Source: Sphingobacteriales bacterium (GTDB taxonomy: Bacteria > Bacteroidota > Bacteroidia > Chitinophagales > UBA2359). From it: a stretch of DNA of 64,000 bases. The DNA is taken from NCBI GenBank assembly GCA_016700115.1, contig CP064999.1, positions 3,162,001-3,226,000 of the forward strand, written 5' to 3'. The position numbers and the translations under genes are program-made. Of the stretch, positions 27,168-36,794 are shown one piece after another. Under the pieces are notes generated by a model. That model saw only the letters and a program-made list of their open reading frames with translations, was not told the DNA's origin and did no database searches. Within the stretch, counting starts at the first letter, position 1. Each line of letters starts with the position of its first letter.

Positions 27168-29066
27168 ATGAGTAAAATTATAGGCATTGACTTAGGAACA
27201 ACTAATTCTTGCGTAGCTGTGATGGAAGGTAGCGAACCGGTGGTAATTGCCAATAGTGAAGGCAAGCGAACCACACCTTCTATTGTAGCTTTTTTAGCTA
27301 ATGGCGAACGAAAAGTAGGAGACTCTGCAAAGCGTCAAGCCATAACCAATCCTAAAAAAACCATCATGTCCATAAAAAGATTTATGGGTGCCCGTTACAA
27401 TGAAGTCGTCAATGAAATAGGGCGAATGACCTACAGTGTTTTAAAAGGAGACAACAATGTTGTAAAAGTAGATATCGAAGGCCGGCATTATACCCCACAG
27501 GAAATCTCGGCCATGATTTTACAAAAAATGAAAAAAACAGCCGAAGATTACCTTGGACAAGAAGTAACACAAGCTGTGATTACAGTACCTGCATATTTTA
27601 ATGACTCTCAGCGTCAGGCAACCAAAGAAGCCGGTGAAATTGCCGGTCTGAAGGTGTTGCGGATTATCAATGAACCAACCGCAGCAGCTCTGGCATACGG
27701 ATTGGACAAAAGAAATAAAGATCAGCGCATTGCAGTGTTCGACTTAGGAGGCGGAACCTTTGATATTTCCATTCTTGATTTAGGAGACGGTGTATTTGAA
27801 GTAAAATCTACCAATGGAGATACCCATTTAGGGGGTGATGATTTTGACCACCGTATTATTGATTGGTTGGCTGATGAATTTAAAGCAGAAGAAAACATTG
27901 ACCTGCGAAAAGACCCAATGGCTTTGCAACGGTTGAAAGAAGCTGCCGAAAAAGCTAAAATCGAATTGTCGGGTAGCAGCGAAACTGAAATTAACTTGCC
28001 TTATGTAACTGCAATAGACGGCGTTCCCAAACATTTGGTACGAAAACTCTCCCGCTCCAAATTTGAACAATTGGTGGATGACCTCGTTCAGCGAACAATC
28101 GAACCTTGTCGCACTGCTTTGAAAGATGCCGGATATACGGCTGCTGATATTGACGAGGTTATTTTAGTGGGCGGTTCTACACGTATCCCTAAAATTCAGG
28201 AGGCTGTTGAAAAATTCTTCGGTAAAAAACCCGGCAAAGGGGTGAATCCTGATGAAGTGGTAGCTGTTGGTGCAGCCATTCAGGGTGGTGTGTTAAGCGG
28301 AGAAGTTAAAGATGTGTTGCTGTTGGATGTAACCCCACTTTCACTCGGTATTGAAACATTAGGAGGCATGTTTACCAAACTAATTGATGCCAATACTACA
28401 ATTCCTACCCGAAAATCAGAAGTTTTTTCAACTGCTGCCGACAATCAGTCTTCTGTTGAAATCCATATATTGCAGGGTGAAAGAACTCTGGCAAAAGATA
28501 ACCGTACTATCGGACGCTTTATCTTAGACGGAATTCCGCCTGCAATGAGAGGCATTCCTCAAATTGAAGTAACTTTTGATGTAGATGCAAACGGTATTAT
28601 GAAAGTATCGGCAAAAGATAAAGGCACCAACAAAGAGCAAAGTATCCGAATCGAAGCCTCGACAGGTTTGTCGAAAGAAGAAGTTGAACGCATGAAAAAC
28701 GATGCCAAAGCCAATGAAGCCGCCGATCAGGCTGCTAAAGAAAAAATTGAAAAACTCAATCAGGCTGATGCATTGATTTTTCAAACCGAAAAACAACTCA
28801 AAGAATACGGCGACAAACTTTCGACCGGCAACAAACAAAACATTGAAAGTGCATTAGCTCAATTGCAGGCTGCTCATAAATCAGAAGACATTGCTTCTAT
28901 AGACGCTGCCCTTGCCGCCTTAAATCAAGCCTGGCAGGCCGCATCTCAGGAAATCTATCAGGCGCAGCAGCAACAAGGCAATTCGCAGTCAAACGGCAAT
29001 GCTGACGCAGGGTCTGAAGGTGTGCAGGATGTAGAATACGAAGAGGTGGACGATAAAAACAAATAG
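27168..29066 (+). CDS. dnaK: chaperone DnaK (Hsp70)
   Basis: A 632-residue Hsp70. The ATPase domain (1-380) begins IIGIDLGTTNSCVAVMEG and has VPAYFNDSQRQATKEAG, INEPTAAALAYG, VFDLGGGTFD and VGGSTRIPKIQ. The substrate-binding domain (about 390-500) has LLLDVTPLSLGIETLGG, and the helical lid ends in DVEYEEVDDKNK. It is the main cytosolic ATP-dependent folding chaperone. dnaJ and grpE are not adjacent. A terminator follows about 50 bp after the stop. Confidence 0.98.
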   Translation: MSKIIGIDLGTTNSCVAVMEGSEPVVIANSEGKRTTPSIVAFLANGERKVGDSAKRQAITNPKKTIMSIKRFMGARYNEVVNEIGRMTYSVLKGDNNVVKVDIEGRHYTPQEISAMILQKMKKTAEDYLGQEVTQAVITVPAYFNDSQRQATKEAGEIAGLKVLRIINEPTAAALAYGLDKRNKDQRIAVFDLGGGTFDISILDLGDGVFEVKSTNGDTHLGGDDFDHRIIDWLADEFKAEENIDLRKDPMALQRLKEAAEKAKIELSGSSETEINLPYVTAIDGVPKHLVRKLSRSKFEQLVDDLVQRTIEPCRTALKDAGYTAADIDEVILVGGSTRIPKIQEAVEKFFGKKPGKGVNPDEVVAVGAAIQGGVLSGEVKDVLLLDVTPLSLGIETLGGMFTKLIDANTTIPTRKSEVFSTAADNQSSVEIHILQGERTLAKDNRTIGRFILDGIPPAMRGIPQIEVTFDVDANGIMKVSAKDKGTNKEQSIRIEASTGLSKEEVERMKNDAKANEAADQAAKEKIEKLNQADALIFQTEKQLKEYGDKLSTGNKQNIESALAQLQAAHKSEDIASIDAALAALNQAWQAASQEIYQAQQQQGNSQSNGNADAGSEGVQDVEYEEVDDKNK

Positions 29067-29114
29067 TCTGTTGAAACGAACAACGAGCATACTGTAAAAC
29101 TTTTTCACAACAAG

Positions 29115-29151
29115 CTGCCGTGCAAATTCATTTTTGTACGGCAGTTTTTTT
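29115..29151 (+). terminator. dnaK terminator
   Basis: The stem CTGCCGT / ACGGCAG encloses a loop of about 16 bases with a further short internal pairing (GCAAA / TTTGT), and is followed by a run of seven T. Confidence 0.85.
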
Positions 29152-29461
29152 ATTGCCCTTTTCCTGTTTACGACAAGAATTTTCAATAAATTAGAAGAAT
29201 TTGATTGCCATATCAGTGATGTTGAAAGTCATTTATTGAACGCAGACAGAACTAATGCCGCAGGGCAACTTCGGAGAAAAAAGCACAGCGATCGAAATGC
29301 CCAAAAAGATAATCCGGAAGCAAAGGCTACTCAAATTCCATATTCAAACCAAAAGACGAAAGGTACGGCTAAAGATTCTGAAGATAACCTGTTCCTGAAC
29401 ATCTTGCAAAAGGCAATACTTCACCATTAAATAAAGGACGAGACAAACGGTTTCATAATCA
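29152..29461. other. gap between dnaK and the RHS array
   Basis: A 98-codon frame at 29134-29430 begins inside the dnaK terminator and has no recognisable similarity. I regard it as uncertain or spurious. Nothing else is visible. Confidence 0.4.
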
Positions 29462-29886
29462 ATGAATATGGACATCAGAGTAACATGTTTCTGTCTGCCG
29501 AATGAAGTTTCAGATGTTGATTTTAATACTAACGAAATAAGCCATAACTTAACTTGCAGTATTTATAAAAAATGGTATGGTCTGCAAATCAACAGGTTGG
29601 GGCGGATAGACCCGTTGGTGGAGAAGTATTATGACTGGAACGGGTATAACTTTGTTTTGGGAAATCCGGTAAAGTTTATAGACCCGTTTGGACTTACCCC
29701 CAATATTTATTATTCTTCAACCGGCAGATACTTGGGTGAAGATGATGACCAAGAAAACGACAATATTAGAATTACCGACACTGATCTGTTTAGAGATATG
29801 CAAACTTTATCGGGGCATGAAGACAACTCTATTCGGTCTGATTTAGGGATGGCATACAGCATGTCGCTAAATGGAGCTTTGAATTA
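29462..29886 (+). pseudogene. RHS module 1, core end and first half of CT, cut by IS982
   Basis: The frame contains the last part of an RHS core (YKKWYGLQINRLGRIDPLVEKY, then NGYNFVLGNPVKFIDPFG) followed by a variable domain of about 75 residues (NIYYSSTGRYLGEDDD..., FRDMQTLSGHED). The stop codon is created at the IS982 boundary. The CT resembles the first part of the CT in module 4 (DEQGNFLGHYNDSDFDG), and its missing half lies beyond the IS at 30971-31457. No start codon or N-terminal RHS region is present. Confidence 0.75.
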
Positions 29887-30970
29887 ACGTGAGGTTGGAA
29901 TTAAATTTAGATAAATAATAGTGGGGAATAGAAAAAAGAGGTTGTGGTTGATATAATTTTGAGTTTGGAAAAAAAATCACCAACCAACAACCCCTCTATT
30001 CTTTATGCTTCTTGTTATAACAAACAAACTGGTATCGTTGTACATAGAGATTGACGATTTATTGCTTGACTATACTAACTGCAATCAATCACACTGTATT
30101 TTGGGTCATAAACCTCGGGACGAAAGCTTGGTTTAAGTCCATCGGAAATAGCCACAATTCTTGTATTTTACCAATTATCCGGTTACAAAACTTTTCAATA
30201 CTACTATGAACAACTCATTTTGGGCGAATTTAACCATTATTTTCCGAAAGCACCTGGCTATAAGCACTTTTTATCATTGATACACAAATGCTTGCCGGTA
30301 TTAGTGCTTTGGATGTTACGTTCATGAAAAGCCCTCAAAACAGGCTGTTACTTCATAGACGCAACCAAATTACCGGTATGCCATATACATCGTCAAAGCC
30401 AAAATCGGGTGTTTAAAGACATCGCTGCCAAAAGGTAAGACCTCCACAGGTTGGTTCTTTGGCTTGAAGTTGCATTTAGTCATCAACCAATTCGGAGAAA
30501 TTGTTAAGTTTGCGTTTACTGCTGGAAATGTGGCAGACAATAACCACAACTTGCTGCGCTATCTGTTGGGCAACTTGCAGGGCAAATGTGCAAGCAGACA
30601 AAGGCTATTACACCAAACTCTTTGACGAATTTGTTAAACAAGGTTTACAACTTATCCTAAAACCAAAGAAGAACCGTAAAAATCAATATCCCGCTTTGCC
30701 TAAAGATGTCTCTCTCAGTAAAAAAGAGCATTGATTGAATCGGTAAATGATATTCTGAAAACAGTTTGCAATTTAGAACACACAAGACATCGCAAACCGG
30801 AAAACGCTGCTACACATTTTATGGCTGCGCTAATTGCCTATCAACACTTAGATAAAAAACCATCTGTTTTTATCCCCAACGAAAATAATTACACAAACAC
30901 CATCCAATTTGTTGCTTAATATCACTTAATCCCTTGTAAAATAAGGCTCCAATTTCCAACCTCACGTTAA
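29884..30970 (+). mobile_element. IS982-family element with broken transposase
   Basis: Termini are inverted copies of TTAACGTGAGGTTGGAA (29884-29900) and its complement TTCCAACCTCACGTTAA at the right end, about 1.09 kb apart. The transposase is in pieces: an N-terminal part from ATG 30005 (VSLYIEIDDLLLDY), a DDE middle around 30330-30740 (FGLKLHLVINQFGE; ADKGYYTKLFDEF) and a C-terminal part at 30731-30919 (ESVNDILKTVCNLEHTRHRK). The flanking 7-mers TGAATTA and TAAATTA may be an imperfect target duplication. Confidence 0.85.
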
Positions 30971-31457
30971 ATTAGGGTATTTAAACTTAGAGGGTTTAAC
31001 CAATCTTCTTACTAACGAAATATCTCTTATGCAATAGGTTGATATATAGAACCTTCTTAACGGAAAAGTTACAGTTATGAATAAGTCTGCCAAATATAAT
31101 GATGCAGCATAAGGATTTACATATAGTGGCTTTAACCACATATACACCGAACTTGGTAAAGATAGACCTTTGTTTTTCGTGGAAGGTGCTGAAGAAGCAT
31201 ATCATACTTATCTGAATAACAATATAATAGCCATAGTAGTACAATTGGAGTTTATGAGCACTAACTTACTTACAACCAGATCGGACATCCAAAGTCTTTT
31301 AGGTATACACGAATTTTATTCACATGGCATACTCGGTTTAAAAAATAGTCATCATGATTTAGTATTTCAAATAGTTTCTAACCATCCAACATGGAAAACT
31401 GTAAGTTCTCAAATGAGGAGGAACTACAACAAACCTGATTACAAACCGAAAAAATAG
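30971..31457 (+). pseudogene. second half of RHS module 1 CT, HExxxHG type
   Basis: Translation past several stops still aligns with the module 4 CT: TNLL..., then VTV, and at the end LLGIHEFYSHGILGL followed by a double His (SHHD) and a late Trp (HPTWKT). Module 4 has ILGVHEYMLHGRKGW then HNHY and a late W. The shared pattern G-[IV]-H-E-[FY]-x2-H-G suggests a metal-dependent hydrolase. The readable open part is 31170-31457. It is the C-terminal tip of the toxin domain broken by IS982, and its neighbour downstream is the cognate lipoprotein. Confidence 0.65.
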
Positions 31458-31462
31458 TTTCT

Positions 31463-32077
31463 ATGAGGTGCCTTTTGATACTTTGTTTTTTAATGTTAAT
31501 ATTGACAAATTGCAAGCAATCCCAACTTAAAAAGCAAAATTATATTGAGTTTAAGCTGATTGGATTAGTATTTTGCAATTATTTTATTGATAGTACTCGT
31601 CAAACATCTCATTTTGTGCCATATCCATATATTAATCTGTTTATAAATAACAAAACACCAGATACAATTATATTGGCAGGTGAATTAAAGGTTAAACTTA
31701 ATTATTTTGATGTTCCTTTGCAACAATCGCAAGTTTTAGACTTCCCTTGCAATAAATCTTGCTATGCAATGGCACCTAATAAAAATCGCTTTCAAAATTT
31801 ACTAAACAGAGAATTTGTTTTTTGGTTAGAGAGTGGAGTTGGTGAAGTTTTCAATGACTCCCTACCATATAAATATAGATGCCATGTTTTATTTAGCAAT
31901 TCATTCCTTGATATTGATTTTTTGGGGCATAATTATAGGTATAAAATTGAAAGCAGTGATATCATTTATGTAAGTGACTGCACTTTATACCCGGGGCATG
32001 ATGATAAAGACATAAGAGAAAGGTATAAAATGGAAGAAAAATCTCGTTTTCCCTTAGAACGAATTCATATAAAATAA
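31463..32077 (+). CDS. lipoprotein downstream of RHS CT, candidate immunity protein
   Basis: A 204-residue protein starting 5 bp after the stop of the disrupted module 1 toxin. Residues 1-17 are a hydrophobic signal (LLILCFLMLILTNC) with a cysteine at a lipobox-like site. The mature part is beta-rich (YINLFINNKTPDTIILAG) with four further cysteines. I do not recognise a family. Placement directly after a toxin-like CT is the basis for the immunity proposal. It is intact although its toxin partner is destroyed. Confidence 0.65.
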   Translation: MRCLLILCFLMLILTNCKQSQLKKQNYIEFKLIGLVFCNYFIDSTRQTSHFVPYPYINLFINNKTPDTIILAGELKVKLNYFDVPLQQSQVLDFPCNKSCYAMAPNKNRFQNLLNREFVFWLESGVGEVFNDSLPYKYRCHVLFSNSFLDIDFLGHNYRYKIESSDIIYVSDCTLYPGHDDKDIRERYKMEEKSRFPLERIHIK

Positions 32078-32097
32078 GAGGGATTAAATTGGGATCT

Positions 32098-32199
32098 ACC
32101 TAAACCACACCAATCGTTTAACCTTTCTCGCTACCGGCAACACCATTACCTGGCTTTACACCGCCACCGGCCGCAAACTCCAAAAACGAACCTGTAATA
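32098..32199 (+). pseudogene. RHS YD-repeat fragment of module 2
   Basis: The short frame encodes NHTNRLTFLATGNTITWLYT and then ATGRKLQKRTC, an RHS/YD repeat found again, nearly identical at the DNA level, at about 40390 and 45120. It is cut at a TA by the second IS630-type element. Confidence 0.7.
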
Positions 32200-33360
32200 C
32201 GGAAATGAAAAACAATTTAGCCTTGATTTAGTAATTGTGTTATTAATTTTATCTTTGTCATTTTAAAACCGAGTCATAGTTATGTCAAAGGCACTATATA
32301 TACCTGTAAAAGAGAGTTTTGAGGAAATAAGGAAACTACTTCGTCAGTCACCTGCGATGATTCGTTTACGGCTGTTGATGTTGATAGAGATGAAGAAGGT
32401 CGGAGAAAAAGGTATTACGAAGCAGCAGTTAATGGAACGAGTAGGGGTATGGGGTCAAAGTATTAACACATGGCGTAAAAATTATAGAACAGGGGGAATA
32501 GAAGCCTTGCTTCACAATGGCAGAAAAGGAAAAACAGGCAGACACTCGGTGTTTACGCAAGAAGAACAAGATAGAATAGAAGAGAAGTTAAAGGATCCCA
32601 ATAATGGTTTGGCGGGGTATATAGAGTTGCAGCAATGGGTAGAGCAGGAATTTAAAAAGGAAGTTAAGTATAACACGCTACTAAAATATGCGGGCAGGAA
32701 ATTTGGCAGCAAAGTGAAGGCAGACGCAAAAGTCATGTGAAAAAGGATGCGGAGGCTGTAGTTTTTTTAAAAACTTTAGTTCAAAAATAGCGGAAATAGC
32801 GTTGTCTGTTCCGCCATGCTATGACAGCATAAATTTATACTTTCAGGACGAGAGCCGCTTTGGTCTGCATACCAGGCACGGGAGGGGATTGACCGCCCAA
32901 AGGCATACAGCCGGTTTGCAATTTCCAGCAGGTGTTTCAATACACTTATCTTTTCGGAGCATTTTCTCCCGTAACCGGGGATCAGTTTCAGTTGGAAATG
33001 CCTTGTTGCAGTGCAAATACCTTTCAGGTGTTTCTCCATGAATTTTCCCTTCAAACTCCTGCTGAATACAAAATCATTGTTTTAGACAACGGGGCTTTCC
33101 ACAAGGCAAAAAGCTCAAAATACCCGAAAATATTTTTCTTGTCTTTCTGCCTCCTTACAGTCCCGAACTCAATCCAGCTGAAAAAATATGGCACCACATC
33201 AAAAGAAAGTTCACCAACAAACACTTCACAAGCCTTGAACTAATCAGCAACTTCTTTACTGAAACAATAAATAACATTACACCGGATATGGTAAAATCTA
33301 TCTGTAGTTACCAATATATCTGCTTAAATACCTTTTGGGCTGTTTAAAATGTCATTTCCG
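32200..33360 (+). mobile_element. second IS630-type element, different from the AGTACT family
   Basis: A 1161-bp element with inverted ends CGGAAATGA / TCATTTCCG and flanking TA dinucleotides at 32198-32199 and 33361-33362. It is inserted in an RHS YD-repeat sequence. Its transposase is unlike that of the 1083-bp IS630 copies. Confidence 0.85.
32282..33347 (+). pseudogene. IS630-type transposase, frameshifted
   Basis: The N-terminal frame 32282-32740 is intact: 152 residues with winged-helix features (KQQLMERVGVWGQSINTWRK and GRHSVFTQEEQDRIEEKL). The DDE part is in other frames: YFQDESRFGLHT near 32829, IIVLDNGAFHKA near 33070, then PPYSPELNPAEKIWHHIKR near 33150 in a shifted frame. Two-ORF IS630 elements exist, but at least three shifts here argue against an active enzyme, unless the homopolymers are misread. 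Confidence 0.8.
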
Positions 33361-33388
33361 TATAAATTAAGAAGCGTCAGCAGGTTTC

Positions 33389-33415
33389 TACCCCTAAATC
33401 CCCTGAAGTGGACTT
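33389..33415 (-). repeat. REP-like palindromic repeat, inverted copy
   Basis: TACCCCTAAATCCCC-TGAAGTGGACTT is the reverse complement, with a few changes, of the unit at 33575-33605. The two form a widely spaced inverted pair around the 33.4-33.6 kb junction. Confidence 0.6.
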
Positions 33416-33574
33416 AAATACGTCTTTATTGTCAAGTGATTTTTATAATACAATCAGTGTGTGGGCAGTGATTTCGGTTTGGTTTTAAATAACTTAAACC
33501 AAGGAAATGTTCATTACCAACTCAATGCCGCTTATCTACTCAAACACAACTATCCTTCCCCCACGAAGCAAGCA

Positions 33575-33605
33575 AAAAGTCCCCTGCAGGGGATTTAGGG
33601 GTAAC
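33575..33605 (+). repeat. REP-like palindromic repeat fused to RHS core (copy A)
   Basis: AAAAAGTCCCCTGCAGGGG followed by ATTTAGGGGTAAC. The perfect CCCCTGCAGGGG palindrome and its flank recur at 47330 and 51955, always joined to the RHS core sequence GGCTTGCCCAT. Confidence 0.7.
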
Positions 33606-33606
33606 A

Positions 33607-34501
33607 AGGCTTGCCCATCCAAAAACTATCTCCTAACTTTGAAGCATCGGTAGGGGTAGAGGTGAACAACTACCAGTACAACGGCAAAGAACTGAACGAG
33701 GATTTCGGCTTGCATTGGATGGACTACGGCGCAAGGTGGTACGACCCGCAGATTAATAGGTGGGGGCAGGTGGATCCTTTGGCGGAGAAGTATTATGCAT
33801 GGAATGGGTATAATTACACGTTCAACAATCCATTAAAATACACAGACCCGGATGGCAGAAACCCTTGGTATGTAAATGAAAATACGGGAGAAGCACAATG
33901 GCGGGATGAAGATGTAACTGCCCATGTAGATGAAAATAATACCTGATGGTGGAACGAAGGTAACACAATTGAAGGTGTTAATGCACTTGGTAGTTATGTT
34001 CGAGGCAACAAGGATGGAACTACTTCCAATGAACTGCCGGCTGTGGAAATAACAGGAAGCCGCGATGTAAGGTTTGGGGAATGGCTTAGTGATTTTACGG
34101 GCTATGACGCTAACATAGAAGTGACTTTTGGTCCACAATTAGGTATTAATTTTGGGAAATTAGATATTCAAGGTGGGGGAAATGCGGAAGTGGTTAATTG
34201 GAATTTGTCTAGTGGGTTGGAGATGATAAATTCTTCAAATATTCAGATGAATATATTTGCAGAAGGTAAAAGGAGTGGGATAGGTGCTGGTTTTGAAGCC
34301 AATTTTAGTGGGGGTGTAAACCGAATGGGGGAAACACTAAGTTATGAGGCTGGTGTAGCTATGGGATCATTAGTTGGACAAATTCATGGAACTTTAAGTC
34401 CTCAAAGCAGTTTATTTGGCGTTAGTACAAAATTGGAAGAAAGGAGGATTGGCCTCAAAGCAATTATCGGGTTTAAAATAACTATAATCCCTACAAAATA
34501 A
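33607..34501 (+). pseudogene. RHS module 2 core plus beta-rich CT, with an in-frame TGA
   Basis: The first part is a clean RHS core (YQYNGKELNEDFGLHWMDYG; ARWYDPQINRWGQVDPLAEK) followed by NPLKYTDPDGRN. An in-frame TGA at 33944-33946 interrupts it, and the same frame then continues without further stops to 34501. The CT after the stop is glycine- and strand-rich (VTFGPQLGINFGKLDIQGGG; GFEANFSGGVNRMGE) and looks like a beta-barrel or beta-sheet protein rather than a known nuclease or peptidase. A single base change would restore one frame. No N-terminal RHS region is present; the 5' side is the REP-like repeat. Confidence 0.72.
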
Positions 34502-34507
34502 ATCGTT

Positions 34508-34639
34508 ATGCTGGAAATACTGTTTCTTATAGCAGCACTTTTGTTTTTTGTTACTCAAAGTACAGGGGCAATTCTTGATAGACGGCTTCTAGAGGGTGAT
34601 ATTCCATCTGACGGAAAATTACTGAGTTCACTAAAATAA
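34508..34639 (+). CDS. 43-residue single-span membrane protein after the module 2 CT
   Basis: A short frame starting 6 bp after the preceding stop encodes MLEILFLIAALLFFVTQSTG followed by a polar tail (AILDRRLLEGDIPSDG). One membrane helix (about residues 3-16) is evident. It occupies the position where other modules carry a lipoprotein, so it is a candidate immunity or accessory peptide. This is by position only. An IS1182-type element follows. Confidence 0.45.
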   Translation: MLEILFLIAALLFFVTQSTGAILDRRLLEGDIPSDGKLLSSLK

Positions 34640-34706
34640 GGTTTTGGGTATGTTTGTTATTTAAAGAATATTTTTGTAATTTTATGCTTAAATAGTTATT
34701 TCATCT

Positions 34707-36278
34707 ATGTTCAAGAAGAATTTAACCCATAATCAATCTCAACTTTTTGGTTTGTCGTTTTACTTAAATAAAGATAAGCAAAAACGGCTTGAAAATAGTA
34801 GTGGCGGTCATTTTTATCGGCTTGTTTTTGCAATATACAAGAGGAAGACTTTTCGGTACTGTATTCGACCAAACATAGTGCGCCCAATGCTCCTATCAAT
34901 TGCATGATAGCGGCATTATTGTTGATGCAAAAGCATAGCTGGACGTATGCCCAACTCTTTGAACAGATAGACTTTAATTTGGAAACCCGTTTTGCTTTAG
35001 GTCTTCAGGATTTAGAGAAGGTTCCTTTCACCGAACCTACGCTGTTCAACTTCAAAAGTCGCCTCAACACTCACTTTGTTAACACAGGAGAAGATCTGAT
35101 TGGCAAATTGTTCGACCGCTTAACAAACCAACAACTCAAAGAACTGAAACTAAAGACAACGATACAGCGTACGGATAGCCTTCTACTTAACAGCAATATA
35201 CGCAGTTATAGTCGCATAGAACTCCTTGTGGAATTGCTTTTGCGCTTTTACAGCATTCTCACTGCCGAAGAACAGGAGCGTTATACTGCTGACTTGTCGG
35301 ACTATATCGGGAAAAAAGCAAACGAATATATCCGCCATATCAAACCGGGAGACCAAAACACTCACCTCCAAAAGTTAGGGCAAGTTTATCACTTGCTATA
35401 CACACAATTGCAGGATATTTATCGGGAACACGAAGTCTTTCAGGTATTTTCCCGCGTGTATGCCGAACACTTTACCCTGCCTGAAACGGATGAAAAAACA
35501 AGCGTACCTGCGCCTAAGCCCAATGAAGCGCTGAACAGCAAGTGCCTTCAATCGCCCGATGATACAGAAGCCACCTATCGGAAAAAAAGGGCAAACAATA
35601 TCAAGGCTATGTGGCGATGGTGACCGAAACCTGCCATCCTGATAATGACCTGCAGTTGATTACCGATGTACACACCGCTACGAATAATACCGATGATACA
35701 CAACTGCTTCACGAACGGTTGGACAGCATCAAGGAAAAAACACCCGACCTGGAACAATTGCACCACGATGGCGGCTTTGGCAGCGAAGACAACGATATTA
35801 AACTCAATGAATTGGGTATCACGCCTATTCAAACCGCCATTAAAGGCTGTTGTGCGTCATCCCCATCACTATTACCCTCCAATCCGATACCAACACGTAT
35901 AGGGTACAATGTGCCAATTCACAACACCCCCAAGTGATCGCCACTAAACCTTCAAAAAACTATAAAGCTGAATTTGACCTCCATATCTGTAACGATTGCC
36001 CCTTCAGAGACACTTGCCCCACCAAGACAAATCGAAAATATGAAAAAGGAGTGGCTATTTACAAGTTTAAACCCGAAGATTACCTGCGACAGCAACGACA
36101 TAAAAATATACAAACAATACCCAAAGCGCATCGAAAACTCCGCCCTAATGTGGAAGCCACCCATGGCGCAAATGAGAAGGGGGAAAACCGAAACGGAAAA
36201 TTAAAAGTAAGAGGCTTGATAAACGCCAGTCTCTATAGCATCTCATGGCTATTGTTATCAATTTTAGTCGTATTGTAA
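34707..36278 (+). pseudogene. IS1182-family transposase, frameshifted
   Basis: Fragments in successive frames make up an IS1182-type DDE transposase. The N-terminus is at 34707-34900 (NLTHNQSQLFGLSFYLNKDK). The middle at 34904-35623 has FTEPTLFNFKSRLNTHFVNT and TTIQRTDSLLLNSNIRSYSR. The catalytic part at 35611-35900 has HHDGGFGSEDND. The C-terminus at 35850-36278 has the cysteine cluster CNDCPFRDTCPTK and VEATHGANEKGENRNGKLKV. Breaks fall near 34900, 35610 and 35855. I could not define the terminal inverted repeats with confidence. Confidence 0.82.
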
Positions 36279-36437
36279 AACATAAAAACGGATAACCAAC
36301 TCAATTACCCTCTTTTCAATGCTTCATGCACTATACAGCAGCATAATACGTATAGCCCCTTTCATAACGCATAAAAAACACTACCAGCACAAAGTATCAT
36401 ATATGTGAAATTATAACCTTTAACTCAAAATCTAAAA

Positions 36438-36665
36438 GTGCTTTTTTTAGCGTACTCATTACTAGTTTATATATTTAAAAACGCTTTGCTTTCAATTACA
36501 ATTTACCGGATACTAATTGCCACTTACAACTATAAGAATTGGCAAGCCAAAAATGCCAATGAAGCAAAAGTGGCAAGAATAATATACTATCTTTACAGGC
36601 TACATATAGTCAGCACTATAGTCATGTTAATAGCTGCCTTCATTCTTATATATAGGGGGTGGTAA
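36438..36665 (+). CDS. small hypothetical membrane protein
   Basis: A 75-residue frame with a GTG start encodes two hydrophobic helices (about 1-25 and 53-72, IVSTIVMLIAAFILIYRG) around a basic loop (NYKNWQAKNANEAKVARI). No family is recognised. It lies between the IS1182 remnant and a degenerate RHS segment and could be a leftover accessory gene of a lost module. Confidence 0.35.
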   Translation: MLFLAYSLLVYIFKNALLSITIYRILIATYNYKNWQAKNANEAKVARIIYYLYRLHIVSTIVMLIAAFILIYRGW

Positions 36666-36794
36666 TCACCGCCATCTTCCAAACATACAACCAACACGAC
36701 GAGCCGTCTCCCAACCAAACTGCCCTCTGTTGAGCTGACCTAGAAAGCTGCAACATCTGCGATTACATACTCGGCATAGAAATAATTAGATAGA

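Larger units (their letters stand above)
33361..33606. other. junction region with palindromic repeats
   Basis: No gene of its own. It holds the two oppositely oriented palindrome-containing repeats annotated separately and, around 33490-33570, a readable stretch NLNQGNVHYQLNAAYLLKHN that may be RHS debris. Confidence 0.45.

Noticed and set aside
29134..29430. 98-codon frame after dnaK
   Set aside because: It begins inside the dnaK terminator hairpin, is low-complexity polar, and matches nothing I recognise.
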